NCBI GenBank assembly: GCA_955652585.1 | Contig: CATPBF010000027.1 | Span: 1 to 19,061 of the forward strand | Origin: Candidatus Dormiibacterota bacterium | Lineage (GTDB): Bacteria; Chloroflexota; Dormibacteria; Dormibacterales; Dormibacteraceae | DNA: 19,061 nucleotides | Direction of reading: 5' to 3' | In this document: positions 1 through 7,496 of the stretch, in pieces | Numbering within the stretch: the first letter of the stretch is position 1 | Layout of the letters: each line of letters opens with the position of its first letter | Notes under the pieces: generated by a model | Seen by the model: only the letters and a program-made list of their open reading frames with translations | Databases searched by the model: none | Told to the model about the DNA's origin: nothing | Translations under genes and position numbers: made by a program

Positions 1-770
1 CCATAACGAGTGAGCAGCGCCGCCGGGACCCCGAGCTGATCGCGCTTGGCCTCATCCCCGTACGCGATCACGCCGCCCAGAAAGTACGCGGAGCTTCCCG
101 GCCGGTCGGTGATGAGCGTCCCCAGCATCCCGCCGGTGCACGACTCCGCCACCGAAACGGTGAGCCTTTCCCGAGCCAGCGTCGAACCCAGCTCCTCGGC
201 CAGCGGGTCGACATGAGGTTGTGAGGCCGCCGCACCGCTGCTCAATCCGATCAGATGGCGGTACCGCACCAGGTAATCGATCCCGCTCACGATCGTGAAG
301 ACCACCGCCACGGCGACCGCCACCGCGGCGATCAGGACCAGATCCGGGTACGGCCGCTGCAGGATGAGCAGCGCTACGGCGGCCATCTGTGTGACCGTCT
401 TGGTCTTGCCCAGCGGAGCTGCGGAGATCACGCGACCCTGGCTCGCGCCCACCGACCGCAAGATGGTGATCAGAAGCTCGCGCGAGAAGATGACCACTAC
501 CACCCACGCGGCGACCAGTCCCTCCTGGACCAGGACGATCAAAACCGAGAGCACCAGCAGCTTGTCCGCGAGCGGGTCGAGGAACTTGCCGAGATCGCTG
601 ACCATGCCGCGCCGGCGGGCGATCTGGCCGTCGAGCGTGTCGGTGAGGGAGGAGACGACGAACAGCGCGGCCGCGAGCTGGTCGTGGCCGGGAAAGCGCA
701 GGAGCAGGAGCGCCATCAAAAGCGGGATCGCTGCCAGCCGGCTCAGGGTCAGAAGGTTGGGAAGGTTCAC
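1..770 (-). CDS. pgsA: PgsA-CinA fusion: phosphatidylglycerophosphate synthase joined to CinA C-terminal domain (C-terminus off the window)
   Basis: My own translation from the GTG at 770 stays open to base 1 (256 codons). Residues 1-175 are a CDP-alcohol phosphatidyltransferase: hydrophobic helices and the family signature D-x2-D-G-x2-A-R-x8-G-x3-D-x3-D (D44, D47, G48, A51, R52, G61, D65, D69). This enzyme makes phosphatidylglycerophosphate from CDP-diacylglycerol and glycerol-3-phosphate in the membrane. After an Ala/Ser/His linker (about 176-187), residues 188-256 match the CinA C-terminal (nicotinamide-mononucleotide deamidase) domain: [20 protein letters not shown], then SCTGG at 210-214, then a [18 protein letters not shown] stretch at 225-238. 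No stop separates the two. The GTG overlaps the last base of the upstream rodZ-like stop (TAGTG), so the two are coupled. Separate rodZ, pgsA and cinA genes in this order are common in Gram-positives; the fusion is the odd point. Internal initiation of a separate CinA cannot be excluded. Confidence 0.88.
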   Translation of the reverse strand, partial: MNLPNLLTLSRLAAIPLLMALLLLRFPGHDQLAAALFVVSSLTDTLDGQIARRRGMVSDLGKFLDPLADKLLVLSVLIVLVQEGLVAAWVVVVIFSRELLITILRSVGASQGRVISAAPLGKTKTVTQMAAVALLILQRPYPDLVLIAAVAVAVAVVFTIVSGIDYLVRYRHLIGLSSGAAASQPHVDPLAEELGSTLARERLTVSVAESCTGGMLGTLITDRPGSSAYFLGGVIAYGDEAKRDQLGVPAALLTRY

Positions 771-1240
771 TAAGAAGAAGTGTGCGACGACGGGGACGGC
801 GACGGCAGCGGTGTCGCCGGCGGGCTGGAGATTGCCGGTGTCGCGGGTGCGGTGACGATCGTGCCTCGCTGGTCGGCCTCGATCTGGCGCCACGCATAGG
901 TGGTGAACGCGCCGGCCAGCAGAATCAGGCCGACCGCAGCCGCCGCCGGGCCGGTGAGCACGAGGCGCGGCCGAGGGTCGAGCATGCCCAGGCCGATATC
1001 CTGGCGTGGGTCTCGAGCCGGCTGGTGCAGCCTGGCCACGAGCGATTCCTCGTCCAGTCCCAGGTAGCGGGCGTAGGTGCGGAGGTAGCCGCGCGCGTAA
1101 ACAGGCGCCGGTAGCAGCTCCGGCTCATCGGCTTCGAGCGCGATCAGGTGCTCGAGCCGGATGTGGGTCGCCGACGCGGCTTGCTGGAGGCTGAGGCCGC
1201 GCTCGCCACGCTTGGCGGCGAGGAAGGCCCCAGGAGTCAC
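770..1240 (-). CDS. RodZ-like cytoskeletal/HTH membrane protein
   Basis: 156 residues. Residues 3-70 are a RodZ-type helix-turn-helix: [13 protein letters not shown] helix followed by an [20 protein letters not shown] block (43-62) that is characteristic of RodZ. One membrane helix lies at about 93-116, and the rest (127-156) is Pro/Ser/Thr-rich and short, without the larger extracytoplasmic domain of E. coli RodZ. RodZ proteins link the MreB cytoskeleton to the membrane, and some members also bind nucleic acid. The start is GTG with GGAG about 12 bases upstream; it begins 16 bases after ftsK ends, and its stop overlaps the pgsA start by one base. The rodZ-pgsA-cinA order supports the assignment (B. 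subtilis ymfM-pgsA-cinA). Confidence 0.8.
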   Translation of the reverse strand: MTPGAFLAAKRGERGLSLQQAASATHIRLEHLIALEADEPELLPAPVYARGYLRTYARYLGLDEESLVARLHQPARDPRQDIGLGMLDPRPRLVLTGPAAAAVGLILLAGAFTTYAWRQIEADQRGTIVTAPATPAISSPPATPLPSPSPSSHTSS

Positions 1241-1256
1241 GGTTGCGACCGTCTCC

Positions 1257-3536
1257 TCATTCGAGTCCGATCTTCTCGAGGAGATCGTCGACGTCGGGCA
1301 GGTTCATCAAGACCTCGCGCGACTTGGACCCCTGGTAGCCACCGATGACTCGATGCTCGGCCAGCTGATCGACGATGCGGCCCGCACGCGAGTAGCCGAC
1401 GTTGAACTTGCGCTGCACGAGCGACACCGATGCCCCGCCCTCGGCGGCGACGGCCCGTGCGGCCCGCGCGAACAGAGGATCCAGCTTGCGCTCGGGGGTC
1501 TCGCCTCGCTCCCACTCCGTGCCGGCTCCCTCTTCGAGGATCTCCTCCATGTAGCGGGGCGGGCCTTGCGAGCGCCAGAAGTTGACAACCGACTCGACCT
1601 CGGGATCGCTGACGAACGCGCCCTGGATGCGCGTCGGCTTGCCGGCATCGACCGGCTGGTAAAGCATGTCGCCGCGGCCAAGAAGCTTCTCTGCGCCACC
1701 CGTGTCGAGGATGACCCGGCTGTCGACCTGCGATCCCACCGCGAACGCGATGCGAGAAGGGATGTTGGCCTTGATGAGACCCGTGATGATGTCGGTGGAC
1801 GGCCGCTGCGTGGCGATGACAAGGTGGATGCCGACCGCGCGTGCCAGTTGGGCGATGCGACAAATCAGCTCCTCGATCTCGCCCGCGGCGACCATCATCA
1901 AGTCGGCCAGCTCGTCGATGACGATCACCACATATGGAAGCTGGCGCGCGAGGCGCTGGGTGGCCTTCTCGTTGTAGGCGGCGATGTTGCGCACGCCCTC
2001 GGCCGAGAACAGCTTGTAACGGCGGTCCATCTCTGCCACCGCCCAGCGCAGGGCAGCCGCGGCCTGGTGCGACTCGACGAGCACTGGCAGAGCCAGGTGA
2101 GGCAAACCGTTGTAGTTCGTGAGCTCCACGCGCTTGGGATCGATGAGCAGCAAACGCAGATGGTCGGGCGTGACCTGGAACAGCAGGCTTGTGATCAAAG
2201 CGTTGATGCATACGCTCTTGCCCTGGCCCGTGGCTCCAGCGATCAGCAGGTGCGGCATGCGTGTCAGGTCGCCGACGATCGATTGGCCCGACACATCGTT
2301 GCCAAGGGCGAGCGCCAGCTTGTGCGTGCCTTCGCGAAAAGCCGCCGTCTCCAGCACCTCGCGGATGGTGACCAGGCTCATCGACTTGTTCGGCACCTCG
2401 ATGCCGACCGCCGCTTTGCCGGGGATGGGCGCCTCGATGCGAAGCGGCGCGGCGGCGAGAGCGAGCGAGAGATCGTTCTGCAGCGCAGTAATCCTCTTGA
2501 CCTGGACACCCGGGCCGGGTTGCAGCTCGTACTGGGTCACCGCGGGGCCGGGGTTGACCCCGACGACCTTGCATGACACGCCAAACGTCTCGAGTGTGGC
2601 CTCGATGATCTTGACGTTGCGCTTGATCTCGTCGGCCATGCGCTCGCGCCGGGCGGTCACAGTGTCGAGGAGCGCGACCGAAGGCAGCTTCCAGTCGATC
2701 TCGGGTAAATCGTCCACAGGCTCGGCGACGACGCGCAGCGCCGCCGGCTTCTCGGCGGCGGGCTCCGGCTCCTCGTCATCATCCGTGTGCTTCGTCTCGA
2801 GCGACCTGACGGTTTCCTCCTCGGTCTCGACCTCCCAGCTGCGCAGCGAGGCGGCGACCGGAGGGTAGGCCGGCCCCACGTCCTCGGCGGCTGCGACAGG
2901 CGTTGCCTTGGCCGCAGGTTTGGCCTGTTCCGCGGGAGCGGCGACCAGCTTCTCCAGCCTTCGTCGCTCGGCGAACGCCGCCCGCATCGTCTTGACGACC
3001 GCCGCGATCAGTGAGCCGGGACTGAAATGGATCGTCACGATCAGTCCGATCACGAGCCCGGCTACCAGGAGCGCCCATGCGCCCCAGGTCCCCGCCAGCC
3101 CGACCATGACGCTGTCGATCGCTCGCCCGACCGACCCGCCTGCCGACGCCGCGAGCCCGAACAGGCCGACCAGTGCGATGACGGCGATCGTGCCCGCGAG
3201 CACGTCGAGCGCTCGAGGCCGAGGTGCCCGAGGCCACAGCATGTAGGCGCCCAGAGCTATCGCGGCCGCCACCGGGACGAACCAGGCCCGGCCGAAGCTC
3301 GACACCAGCCACTGCTGGAGCCCCGTGAGAATCGACCCGGCGTGGCTTGCCACTGCCAGCCCGCCAAGCAGGCCCGCAAGGATCAGCAGGACGCCGACGA
3401 TCTCCCGGACCTGGCGCGGCGAGAGGTGTGGGCGCCTGGGGGTGCGCTTGGAGCGGGCTGAGCGAGAGCGCGCGGACGAGCCGCGGCGGGCGCGGTTCGC
3501 GTGTGAGCGTGAGCTTCGTGAGTTGGTGCGACGCAT
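1257..3536 (-). CDS. ftsK: DNA translocase FtsK/SpoIIIE
   Basis: 759 residues. A very basic Arg/Ser-rich N-terminus (1-40) precedes four membrane helices (about 45-66, 82-102, 109-133, 145-168) and an acidic, Pro/Ala-rich linker (200-265). The alpha/beta RecA-like motor follows: Walker A GATGQGKS at 434-441, Walker B VVIVIDE at 536-542, and the FtsK signature ATQRPSTDIITGLIKANIPS at 575-594. The C-terminal gamma winged-helix (about 685-745, SLVQRKFNVGYSRAGRIVDQ) reads KOPS-type orienting sequences. The protein is a hexameric ATP-driven motor at the division septum that clears chromosome ends and activates dimer resolution. The linker is short, as in SpoIIIE-type proteins rather than E. coli FtsK. 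The ATG at 3536 has no clear Shine-Dalgarno; a hairpin sits directly in front of it. Confidence 0.96.
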   Translation of the reverse strand: MRRTNSRSSRSHANRARRGSSARSRSARSKRTPRRPHLSPRQVREIVGVLLILAGLLGGLAVASHAGSILTGLQQWLVSSFGRAWFVPVAAAIALGAYMLWPRAPRPRALDVLAGTIAVIALVGLFGLAASAGGSVGRAIDSVMVGLAGTWGAWALLVAGLVIGLIVTIHFSPGSLIAAVVKTMRAAFAERRRLEKLVAAPAEQAKPAAKATPVAAAEDVGPAYPPVAASLRSWEVETEEETVRSLETKHTDDDEEPEPAAEKPAALRVVAEPVDDLPEIDWKLPSVALLDTVTARRERMADEIKRNVKIIEATLETFGVSCKVVGVNPGPAVTQYELQPGPGVQVKRITALQNDLSLALAAAPLRIEAPIPGKAAVGIEVPNKSMSLVTIREVLETAAFREGTHKLALALGNDVSGQSIVGDLTRMPHLLIAGATGQGKSVCINALITSLLFQVTPDHLRLLLIDPKRVELTNYNGLPHLALPVLVESHQAAAALRWAVAEMDRRYKLFSAEGVRNIAAYNEKATQRLARQLPYVVIVIDELADLMMVAAGEIEELICRIAQLARAVGIHLVIATQRPSTDIITGLIKANIPSRIAFAVGSQVDSRVILDTGGAEKLLGRGDMLYQPVDAGKPTRIQGAFVSDPEVESVVNFWRSQGPPRYMEEILEEGAGTEWERGETPERKLDPLFARAARAVAAEGGASVSLVQRKFNVGYSRAGRIVDQLAEHRVIGGYQGSKSREVLMNLPDVDDLLEKIGLE

Positions 3537-3537
3537 G

Positions 3538-3558
3538 CTGGCCTGCCCGTCAGGCCGG
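3538..3558 (-). promoter_or_regulatory. Hairpin in the ftsK leader, next to the start codon
   Basis: GGCCTG (3540-3545) and CAGGCC (3551-3556) form a perfect 6-bp stem around a CCCGT loop, extendable by a G-T and a C-G pair to 3538/3558. On the ftsK transcript the stem ends within a few bases of the ATG, where a Shine-Dalgarno would be expected, and no such site is visible. It may affect translation of ftsK; no U-tract follows, so it is not a typical terminator. Confidence 0.35.
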
Positions 3559-3567
3559 GCTCACCGG

Positions 3568-3573
3568 ATTCTA
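3568..3573 (-). promoter_or_regulatory. Candidate -10 element for ftsK
   Basis: Minus-strand TAGAAT (one mismatch from TATAAT) lies in the 93-base divergent gap and would start transcription near 3561, about 25 bases before the ftsK ATG. No convincing -35 hexamer is seen at 16-18 bases. The gap must hold a start signal for ftsK, because the neighbouring upstream gene is on the other strand. Confidence 0.4.
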
Positions 3574-3617
3574 CACCCGGCCGGGCGGGACCCCTGAACC
3601 GGGGCGAGCCTTCGAGC

Positions 3618-3625
3618 GATACTCT
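3618..3625 (+). promoter_or_regulatory. Candidate -10 region for the plus-strand zinc-ribbon gene (leaderless?)
   Basis: GATACT (3618-3623) or TACTCT (3620-3625) would place transcription start at or within a few bases of the ATG at 3630. No Shine-Dalgarno is visible before that ATG, which fits a leaderless message. The hexamers are weak and there is no clear -35, so this is tentative. Confidence 0.22.
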
Positions 3626-3629
3626 CCAA

Positions 3630-3926
3630 ATGGCCGTCGATCCCTTCGCCGACGCCGAGACGCGCTATCGCCTGCTGGTCGACGAGCGCCGCAACGGCGG
3701 CCTTCAGGCCCGAGCCTTCCGGCTGGCGGTCCGCGACCTCGCGGTCCTGGACGGTGAAGGGAGGCGATGGATGCTCGGTCCCGAGGACGGCATCTGGTAC
3801 CGTCGCGAACGCGAACGATGGCTGCAGGCAGACCCGCCTCGACGCCTGGTGTGCGCATCGTGCGGCCATCACAACCTCGGACGTCACAGCTTCTGCGTCG
3901 AATGCGGAGCGAGGCTGAACCGCTAG
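3630..3926 (+). CDS. Small protein with C-terminal zinc ribbon
   Basis: 98 residues and the only plus-strand gene in the window. Residues 1-70 form a charged, soluble domain rich in Arg/Asp/Trp (VDPFADAETRYRLLVDERRN, then WMLGPEDGIWYRR and ERW). It resembles a recurring module of Chloroflexota-type proteins in which a short helical segment is followed by a W-x(n)-G-x-WY strand motif; this likeness is from memory and is tentative. The C-terminus has two CxxC pairs, CASCG and CVECG (about residues 75-78 and 89-92), a classic zinc ribbon. No membrane helix or enzyme motif is seen. It converges on the next gene, which also has CxxC pairs and ends 17 bases away. The function is unknown. Confidence 0.72.
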   Translation: MAVDPFADAETRYRLLVDERRNGGLQARAFRLAVRDLAVLDGEGRRWMLGPEDGIWYRRERERWLQADPPRRLVCASCGHHNLGRHSFCVECGARLNR

Positions 3927-3943
3927 GTCCTTCGAGGCGAGGG

Positions 3944-4252
3944 CTATTTGATCGGGTGCGTCGACGCCCACCAGATGCCGCCGGTGAGAGCCGCGGCCAA
4001 CGGCACGAGCGCTGCCAGGAGCCACAGCCGCCACCAGAACGGCCGGTCCAGGCCACGCACGAGCTCGTGGCCGCAGAACCCGCAGTACCGGTCGAAGGGG
4101 CCGGCGATGCCTCGACAGCTTCCACATTGATGCAGCTGCAGTCCGCAATGGCCACATCGCGACTCCTCGGAGTGGTCCATGACCACCATCGCGGGTTGAT
4201 CGCAGCGCGGGCATAGGCTCGGGGCGACGAGCGCGAGCGGTGGGAGTTTCAT
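3944..4252 (-). CDS. Zinc-ribbon protein with C-terminal membrane helix
   Basis: 102 residues with four CxxC pairs (C14/C17, C33/C36, C43/C46, C57/C60), enough for two zinc ribbons. A Trp-rich segment and one hydrophobic helix follow (about 73-96), then a short basic tail. This looks like a tail-anchored protein with cytosolic zinc ribbons. It starts with ATG four bases after the RNase J stop, so it is probably co-transcribed and translationally coupled with rnj. No family name is recognised; possible roles include binding nucleic acid or protein partners at the membrane. Confidence 0.72.
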   Translation of the reverse strand: MKLPPLALVAPSLCPRCDQPAMVVMDHSEESRCGHCGLQLHQCGSCRGIAGPFDRYCGFCGHELVRGLDRPFWWRLWLLAALVPLAAALTGGIWWASTHPIK

Positions 4253-4256
4253 CGGT

Positions 4257-5966
4257 CTAGATCTCTGTGATCACGGGAATCACCATCGGGCGGCGGCGGG
4301 TCTGTTTGTAGACCGTCCTCGAGACGGCGTCGTGGATCGCCTCGTTGAGCAGGTTGACGTCTGCGTGCGTGTTTGCAAAGTGGGCGATGCTTTCCGTGAC
4401 GGCTCTCCTCGCATCCGCCATGAGTTTGGCCGAAAGCTCGGGCTCGATGACGCCTCGCGAAACCAGGTCGGGGCCGGCGCGCACTGTGGCCGTATCGCGA
4501 TCGAGAACCAGCGTCACGACGAGGATCCCATCCTCGGCGAGATGCCGTCGGTCGCGAAGAACGGCTTGCTCGACGTCTCCCACGCCAAGCCCGTCTACGA
4601 AGACCAGCCCGGTGCCAACCTTGTCGCCGCGCCGTATCGAGTCGCGGTCCAGCTCGACCGTCTGGCCATCTTCGACCACAACGATGTGATCGGCATCGAT
4701 CCCGGCCTCACGCGCGATGTCAGCGTGCTGATACAGCTGGCGGTACTCCCCATGCACGGGGATGAAGTATTGCGGGCGCACTGCGTCGATCATCTCCCGC
4801 AACTCGTCCTTCTGCGCGTGGCCGGTCACATGAACATGACCGACTTCCGAGTAGAACACGTGCGCCCCATGCCGGTAGAGGTTATTGACTGTCTGGTGCA
4901 CCATGCGCTCGTTCCCAGGGATCGGGCGGGCCGAGATGACAACCCAGTCTCCTTTAAGTACGTTGACCAGCGGGTGGCGCTGCGCGGCGAAACGCGCGAG
5001 CGCCGACATCGGCTCGCCCTGGCTGCCGGCGGTAAGGAGCAGCAGCTTCGAGGGCGCTACCTTGTCCGCGTTCTCGAGCTGGACCGTGAGGCCTTCGGGC
5101 ACCTTGAGGAAACCGAGCTCGCGCGCGGTCTTGAAGTTGGTCTGCAGGCTGCGCCCGACCACCGCGACCTTGCGATCGAACTGCACCGCCATCCTGACGA
5201 GGTGCTGGATGCGGTGGATGTTCGACGCGAAGTTCGCCACGACGATGCGCCCGGGCGCTTCGCCGAAGATGCGCTCGAACGGCGCATGCAGGTCTCGCTC
5301 CGACCCCGAGCGGCCCGACCTTTCGGCGTTGGTGGAGTCGCTGAGTAGGAGCAGCACACCGTCGTCGCCCAGGCGGCGGAAGCGTTCCATGTCGGTCGGA
5401 TGGCCGTCGGGAGGATCGGGATCAAGCTTGAAGTCGCTGGTATAGATGACGCGGCCGACCGGGGTCTGGATCGACAGCGCGACGGCATCCGGAATCGAGT
5501 GGCACACGGCCACTGTCTCGACGCGAAATGGGCCTAGCTGCACCGTATCGCCCACGCGGACCTCGCGGAGGTCCGCCTCGCGCAGGATTCGGTGCTCCTT
5601 CAGCTTGGGCTTGACGAGCCCAAGCGTCAGCCGCGTGCCGTAAACAGGGACGTTGAGCTTCTTCAAGGCATATGGAAGCCCGCCGATGTGGTCCTCGTGG
5701 CCGTGGCTGAGAAAGATGCCCAGCACCTTGCGGCCGCTCTCCAGCAGATACGAGATGTCAGGCAGGACCAGGTCGATGCCAAGCATGTCGTCCTGCGGGA
5801 ACATGAGCCCGGCGTCGACGACCAGGACCTGGTTCTCCCATTCGAGGGCCCACATGTTGATGCCGACCTCGCCAAGGCCGCCCAGCGGCAGGTACCGAAG
5901 CCGCGATGCGCCAGTAGGGGCCCCCGCGAACTCACGCCGCACGCTCTGAGTTCGTGGGGATTTCAC
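4257..5966 (-). CDS. rnj: Ribonuclease J
   Basis: 569 residues, usual for RNase J (about 550-570). It is a metallo-beta-lactamase/beta-CASP RNase with endonuclease and 5'-to-3' exonuclease activity in mRNA turnover and rRNA processing. The zinc motif HGHEDH lies at 88-93, with H156 (AVCHSIPDA), D178 (TSDFK) and SDST (209-212). Beta-CASP motifs are GHVHVTGHA (376-384) and PVHGEYR (403-409). Homology begins near residue 21 (SRLRYLPLGGLGEVGINMWA). The first about 18 residues are encoded by a palindromic repeat that also occurs upstream of rpsO. The GTG start overlaps the glycosylase stop (GTGA), which decides the start; a second in-frame GTG is codon 9. The B. subtilis rnjB gene also follows dapA. 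Confidence 0.95.
   Translation of the reverse strand: MKSPRTQSVRREFAGAPTGASRLRYLPLGGLGEVGINMWALEWENQVLVVDAGLMFPQDDMLGIDLVLPDISYLLESGRKVLGIFLSHGHEDHIGGLPYALKKLNVPVYGTRLTLGLVKPKLKEHRILREADLREVRVGDTVQLGPFRVETVAVCHSIPDAVALSIQTPVGRVIYTSDFKLDPDPPDGHPTDMERFRRLGDDGVLLLLSDSTNAERSGRSGSERDLHAPFERIFGEAPGRIVVANFASNIHRIQHLVRMAVQFDRKVAVVGRSLQTNFKTARELGFLKVPEGLTVQLENADKVAPSKLLLLTAGSQGEPMSALARFAAQRHPLVNVLKGDWVVISARPIPGNERMVHQTVNNLYRHGAHVFYSEVGHVHVTGHAQKDELREMIDAVRPQYFIPVHGEYRQLYQHADIAREAGIDADHIVVVEDGQTVELDRDSIRRGDKVGTGLVFVDGLGVGDVEQAVLRDRRHLAEDGILVVTLVLDRDTATVRAGPDLVSRGVIEPELSAKLMADARRAVTESIAHFANTHADVNLLNEAIHDAVSRTVYKQTRRRPMVIPVITEI
5914..5959. repeat. Dispersed hairpin repeat, copy A (over the start of rnj)
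   Basis: Left arm 5922-5934 (CCCCGCGAACTCA) and right arm 5947-5959 (TGAGTTCGTGGGG) pair over 12 of 13 positions around a 12-base loop. The 18-base core CCCCGCGAACTCACGCCG is identical in copy B at 12570-12618, as is GAGTTCGTGGGG, and both are in the same orientation relative to the genes. On the mRNA the stem begins four bases after the rnj GTG, so it could hinder initiation or be a nuclease site. Confidence 0.85.
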
Positions 5967-6505
5967 AACAGGCGCAGCTGCTCGGCTTCCTGCTTAGGGA
6001 CTGGCAGAGGTTCCGGCGGAGGCGGGGGCGCCAGCAGCTTGTCAAGGTATGCCTTGACGCGGTCGAAGTCGTGTTCGAGGTCGGCGACCAGCGCGCCGTT
6101 GTGGAGCGCGGCGGCAGGGTGATACAGCGGCACGTAAGCCACGTCGCCGCGGCGCACGAGGCTGCCATGGATGCGCGAGATCGATCCCTGGCCGGGGAGC
6201 AGTCGCTCCAACGCATGACGGCCGAGGACGAGCACGACCTTGGGCTTGATCATCGCCAGCTGGCGGATCAGATAGGGCGAGCAGGACTCGGCCTCATTCG
6301 GCATCGGGTCGCGATTTTGGGGCGGGCGGCACTTGAGCACGTTGGTGATATAGACGTCGGAGCGGCCCAGGCCGATACGCGCCAGTAGGGTGTCCAGCAA
6401 TTTGCCCGCAGCCCCGACGAACGGCTCGCCCTGACGGTCCTCGTTGAAGCCGGGCGCCTCGCCCACGATCATGATGTCGGCCGGGCACGGTCCTATTCCG
6501 GGCAC
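5963..6505 (-). CDS. Type-4 (Fe-S) uracil-DNA glycosylase
   Basis: 180 residues from the only canonical start, a GTG. This enzyme removes uracil from DNA to begin base-excision repair. Motifs are GEAPGFNEDRQGEPFVGAAG (from about residue 15), NVLKCRPPQNRDP and the HPAAAL motif. The family's 4Fe-4S cluster uses four cysteines: here KCRPP and ESCSP supply two. The other two (ACVKCG) are encoded upstream of the GTG, in a frame that stays open to 6598 but has no start codon, so the true N-terminus is very probably longer. The C-terminal tail (PPPPPEPLPVPKQ) is Pro-rich. The stop overlaps the rnj start (GTGA). Confidence 0.85.
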   Translation of the reverse strand: MPGIGPCPADIMIVGEAPGFNEDRQGEPFVGAAGKLLDTLLARIGLGRSDVYITNVLKCRPPQNRDPMPNEAESCSPYLIRQLAMIKPKVVLVLGRHALERLLPGQGSISRIHGSLVRRGDVAYVPLYHPAAALHNGALVADLEHDFDRVKAYLDKLLAPPPPPEPLPVPKQEAEQLRLL

Positions 6506-6598
6506 GGCCTGCGTGCGCGTCGCGTGAAGACCGCATTTGACACACGCGCGAACCTCGGTGTGGAGTTGCTCGAGCTCGAGCGATGCGCTAGGCGACTT
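6506..6598 (-). other. Coding extension of the uracil-DNA glycosylase without a visible start codon
   Basis: In the glycosylase frame, 31 further codons follow an in-frame TGA at 6601-6599. They read SLELEQLHTEVRACVKCG and then HATRTQA, which matches the N-terminus of type-4 glycosylases, including the two missing cluster cysteines (codons at 6544-6542 and 6535-6533). No ATG, GTG, TTG, CTG or ATT codon occurs in frame. It overlaps the last three bases of dapA. Either an unusual initiation is used or a base is wrong here. Confidence 0.65.
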
Positions 6599-7496
6599 TC
6601 ACTCCCGTCTTGAATGTGATCAGGTTCCCGGCCTCTCGAACCGTCTGCATCACGGACTTGAGCTGATCGTCGGTGAGCGGAACCAGAGGGAGGCGGAACG
6701 GGCCGGCCGGAAAGCCCATGGCGTTGATGACCGACTTGATCGGCACAGGGTTGGCCGCGGTGGTCATGAGCGTCTTGATCACGGGCAGCAGCCCCTGGTG
6801 AATCTTCATCGCGGTCTGGTTGTCAGCTTGGTCGTGGGCCTCGATCATCCTCTTCATCGCACGCCCGGCTATGTGCGAGACGACGCAGATGACGCCGTCG
6901 CCGCCGACCGCAAGCAGCGGCAGCGTCCAGCTGTCGTCGCCGCTCCACACCTTGAAGTGCTCCGGCTTGCCGGCACAGACAAGGCCGATTTGATCCATGT
7001 CGCCGCTGGCCTCTTTGACACCGATGACGCCAGGCAGCTGCGCGCATCGCAGCGTCGTCGCCGCCGACATGTTGATCGCGGTGCGGCCCTGGATGTTGTA
7101 CATGATCGTAGGGCCGACCTCCGAGATCGCCTTGAAGTGCTGGTACATGCCCTCTTGCGGAGGCTTGTTGTAGTAGGGGACCACCGCAAGCAGAGCGTCA
7201 GCGCCCGCCTTCATCGCGCGCTCGGAGAGCTTGACTGAGTGGTGGGTGTCATTGCTGCCAGTGCCGGCGACGACCGAGTGGCGCGGGATCGCCTTCTTGA
7301 TTGCCTTCAGCAGTTCGATCTTCTCGTCATCGCTGAGAGCGGGCGATTCACCCGTCGTCCCAGACACGACCACCCCGTCGGATCCGTCCGCGACGAGCAG
7401 GACAGCGAGCTTCTCGGCCGCCTCATAGTCCACCGACCCGTCGGATTTGAACGGGGTGAGCATGGCCGTGAGCAGACGTCCGATATCGGTTGCCAT
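6588..7496 (-). CDS. dapA: 4-Hydroxy-tetrahydrodipicolinate synthase
   Basis: 302 residues, a cytosolic TIM-barrel enzyme that condenses pyruvate with aspartate-semialdehyde, the first committed step towards diaminopimelate and lysine. The Schiff-base lysine is K161 in GVKEASGD. Also present are TTGE (47-50), YYNKP (108-112), the catalytic Tyr133 and Arg138 of the YNIQGR motif (usually YNVPGR). The ATG start has a GGGGGT Shine-Dalgarno six bases upstream and overlaps the asd stop by one base (TGATG). It sits directly after asd, whose product is its substrate. Confidence 0.96.
   Translation of the reverse strand: MATDIGRLLTAMLTPFKSDGSVDYEAAEKLAVLLVADGSDGVVVSGTTGESPALSDDEKIELLKAIKKAIPRHSVVAGTGSNDTHHSVKLSERAMKAGADALLAVVPYYNKPPQEGMYQHFKAISEVGPTIMYNIQGRTAINMSAATTLRCAQLPGVIGVKEASGDMDQIGLVCAGKPEHFKVWSGDDSWTLPLLAVGGDGVICVVSHIAGRAMKRMIEAHDQADNQTAMKIHQGLLPVIKTLMTTAANPVPIKSVINAMGFPAGPFRLPLVPLTDDQLKSVMQTVREAGNLITFKTGVKVA

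Noticed and set aside
52..897. Minus-strand frame of 281 codons at the left edge
   Set aside because: It is out of frame with the clear PgsA-CinA and RodZ-like readings and is an Arg/Pro/Gly-rich shadow.
1161..2576. Long plus-strand open frame (471 codons) antisense to ftsK
   Set aside because: It lies wholly over ftsK and the rodZ-like gene, its composition (Asp/Arg/Leu/His-rich) is that of a reverse-strand shadow, and no family motif is present.
4332..5348. Plus-strand open frame (338 codons) antisense to rnj
   Set aside because: Reverse shadow of the RNase J reading frame; no recognisable domain.
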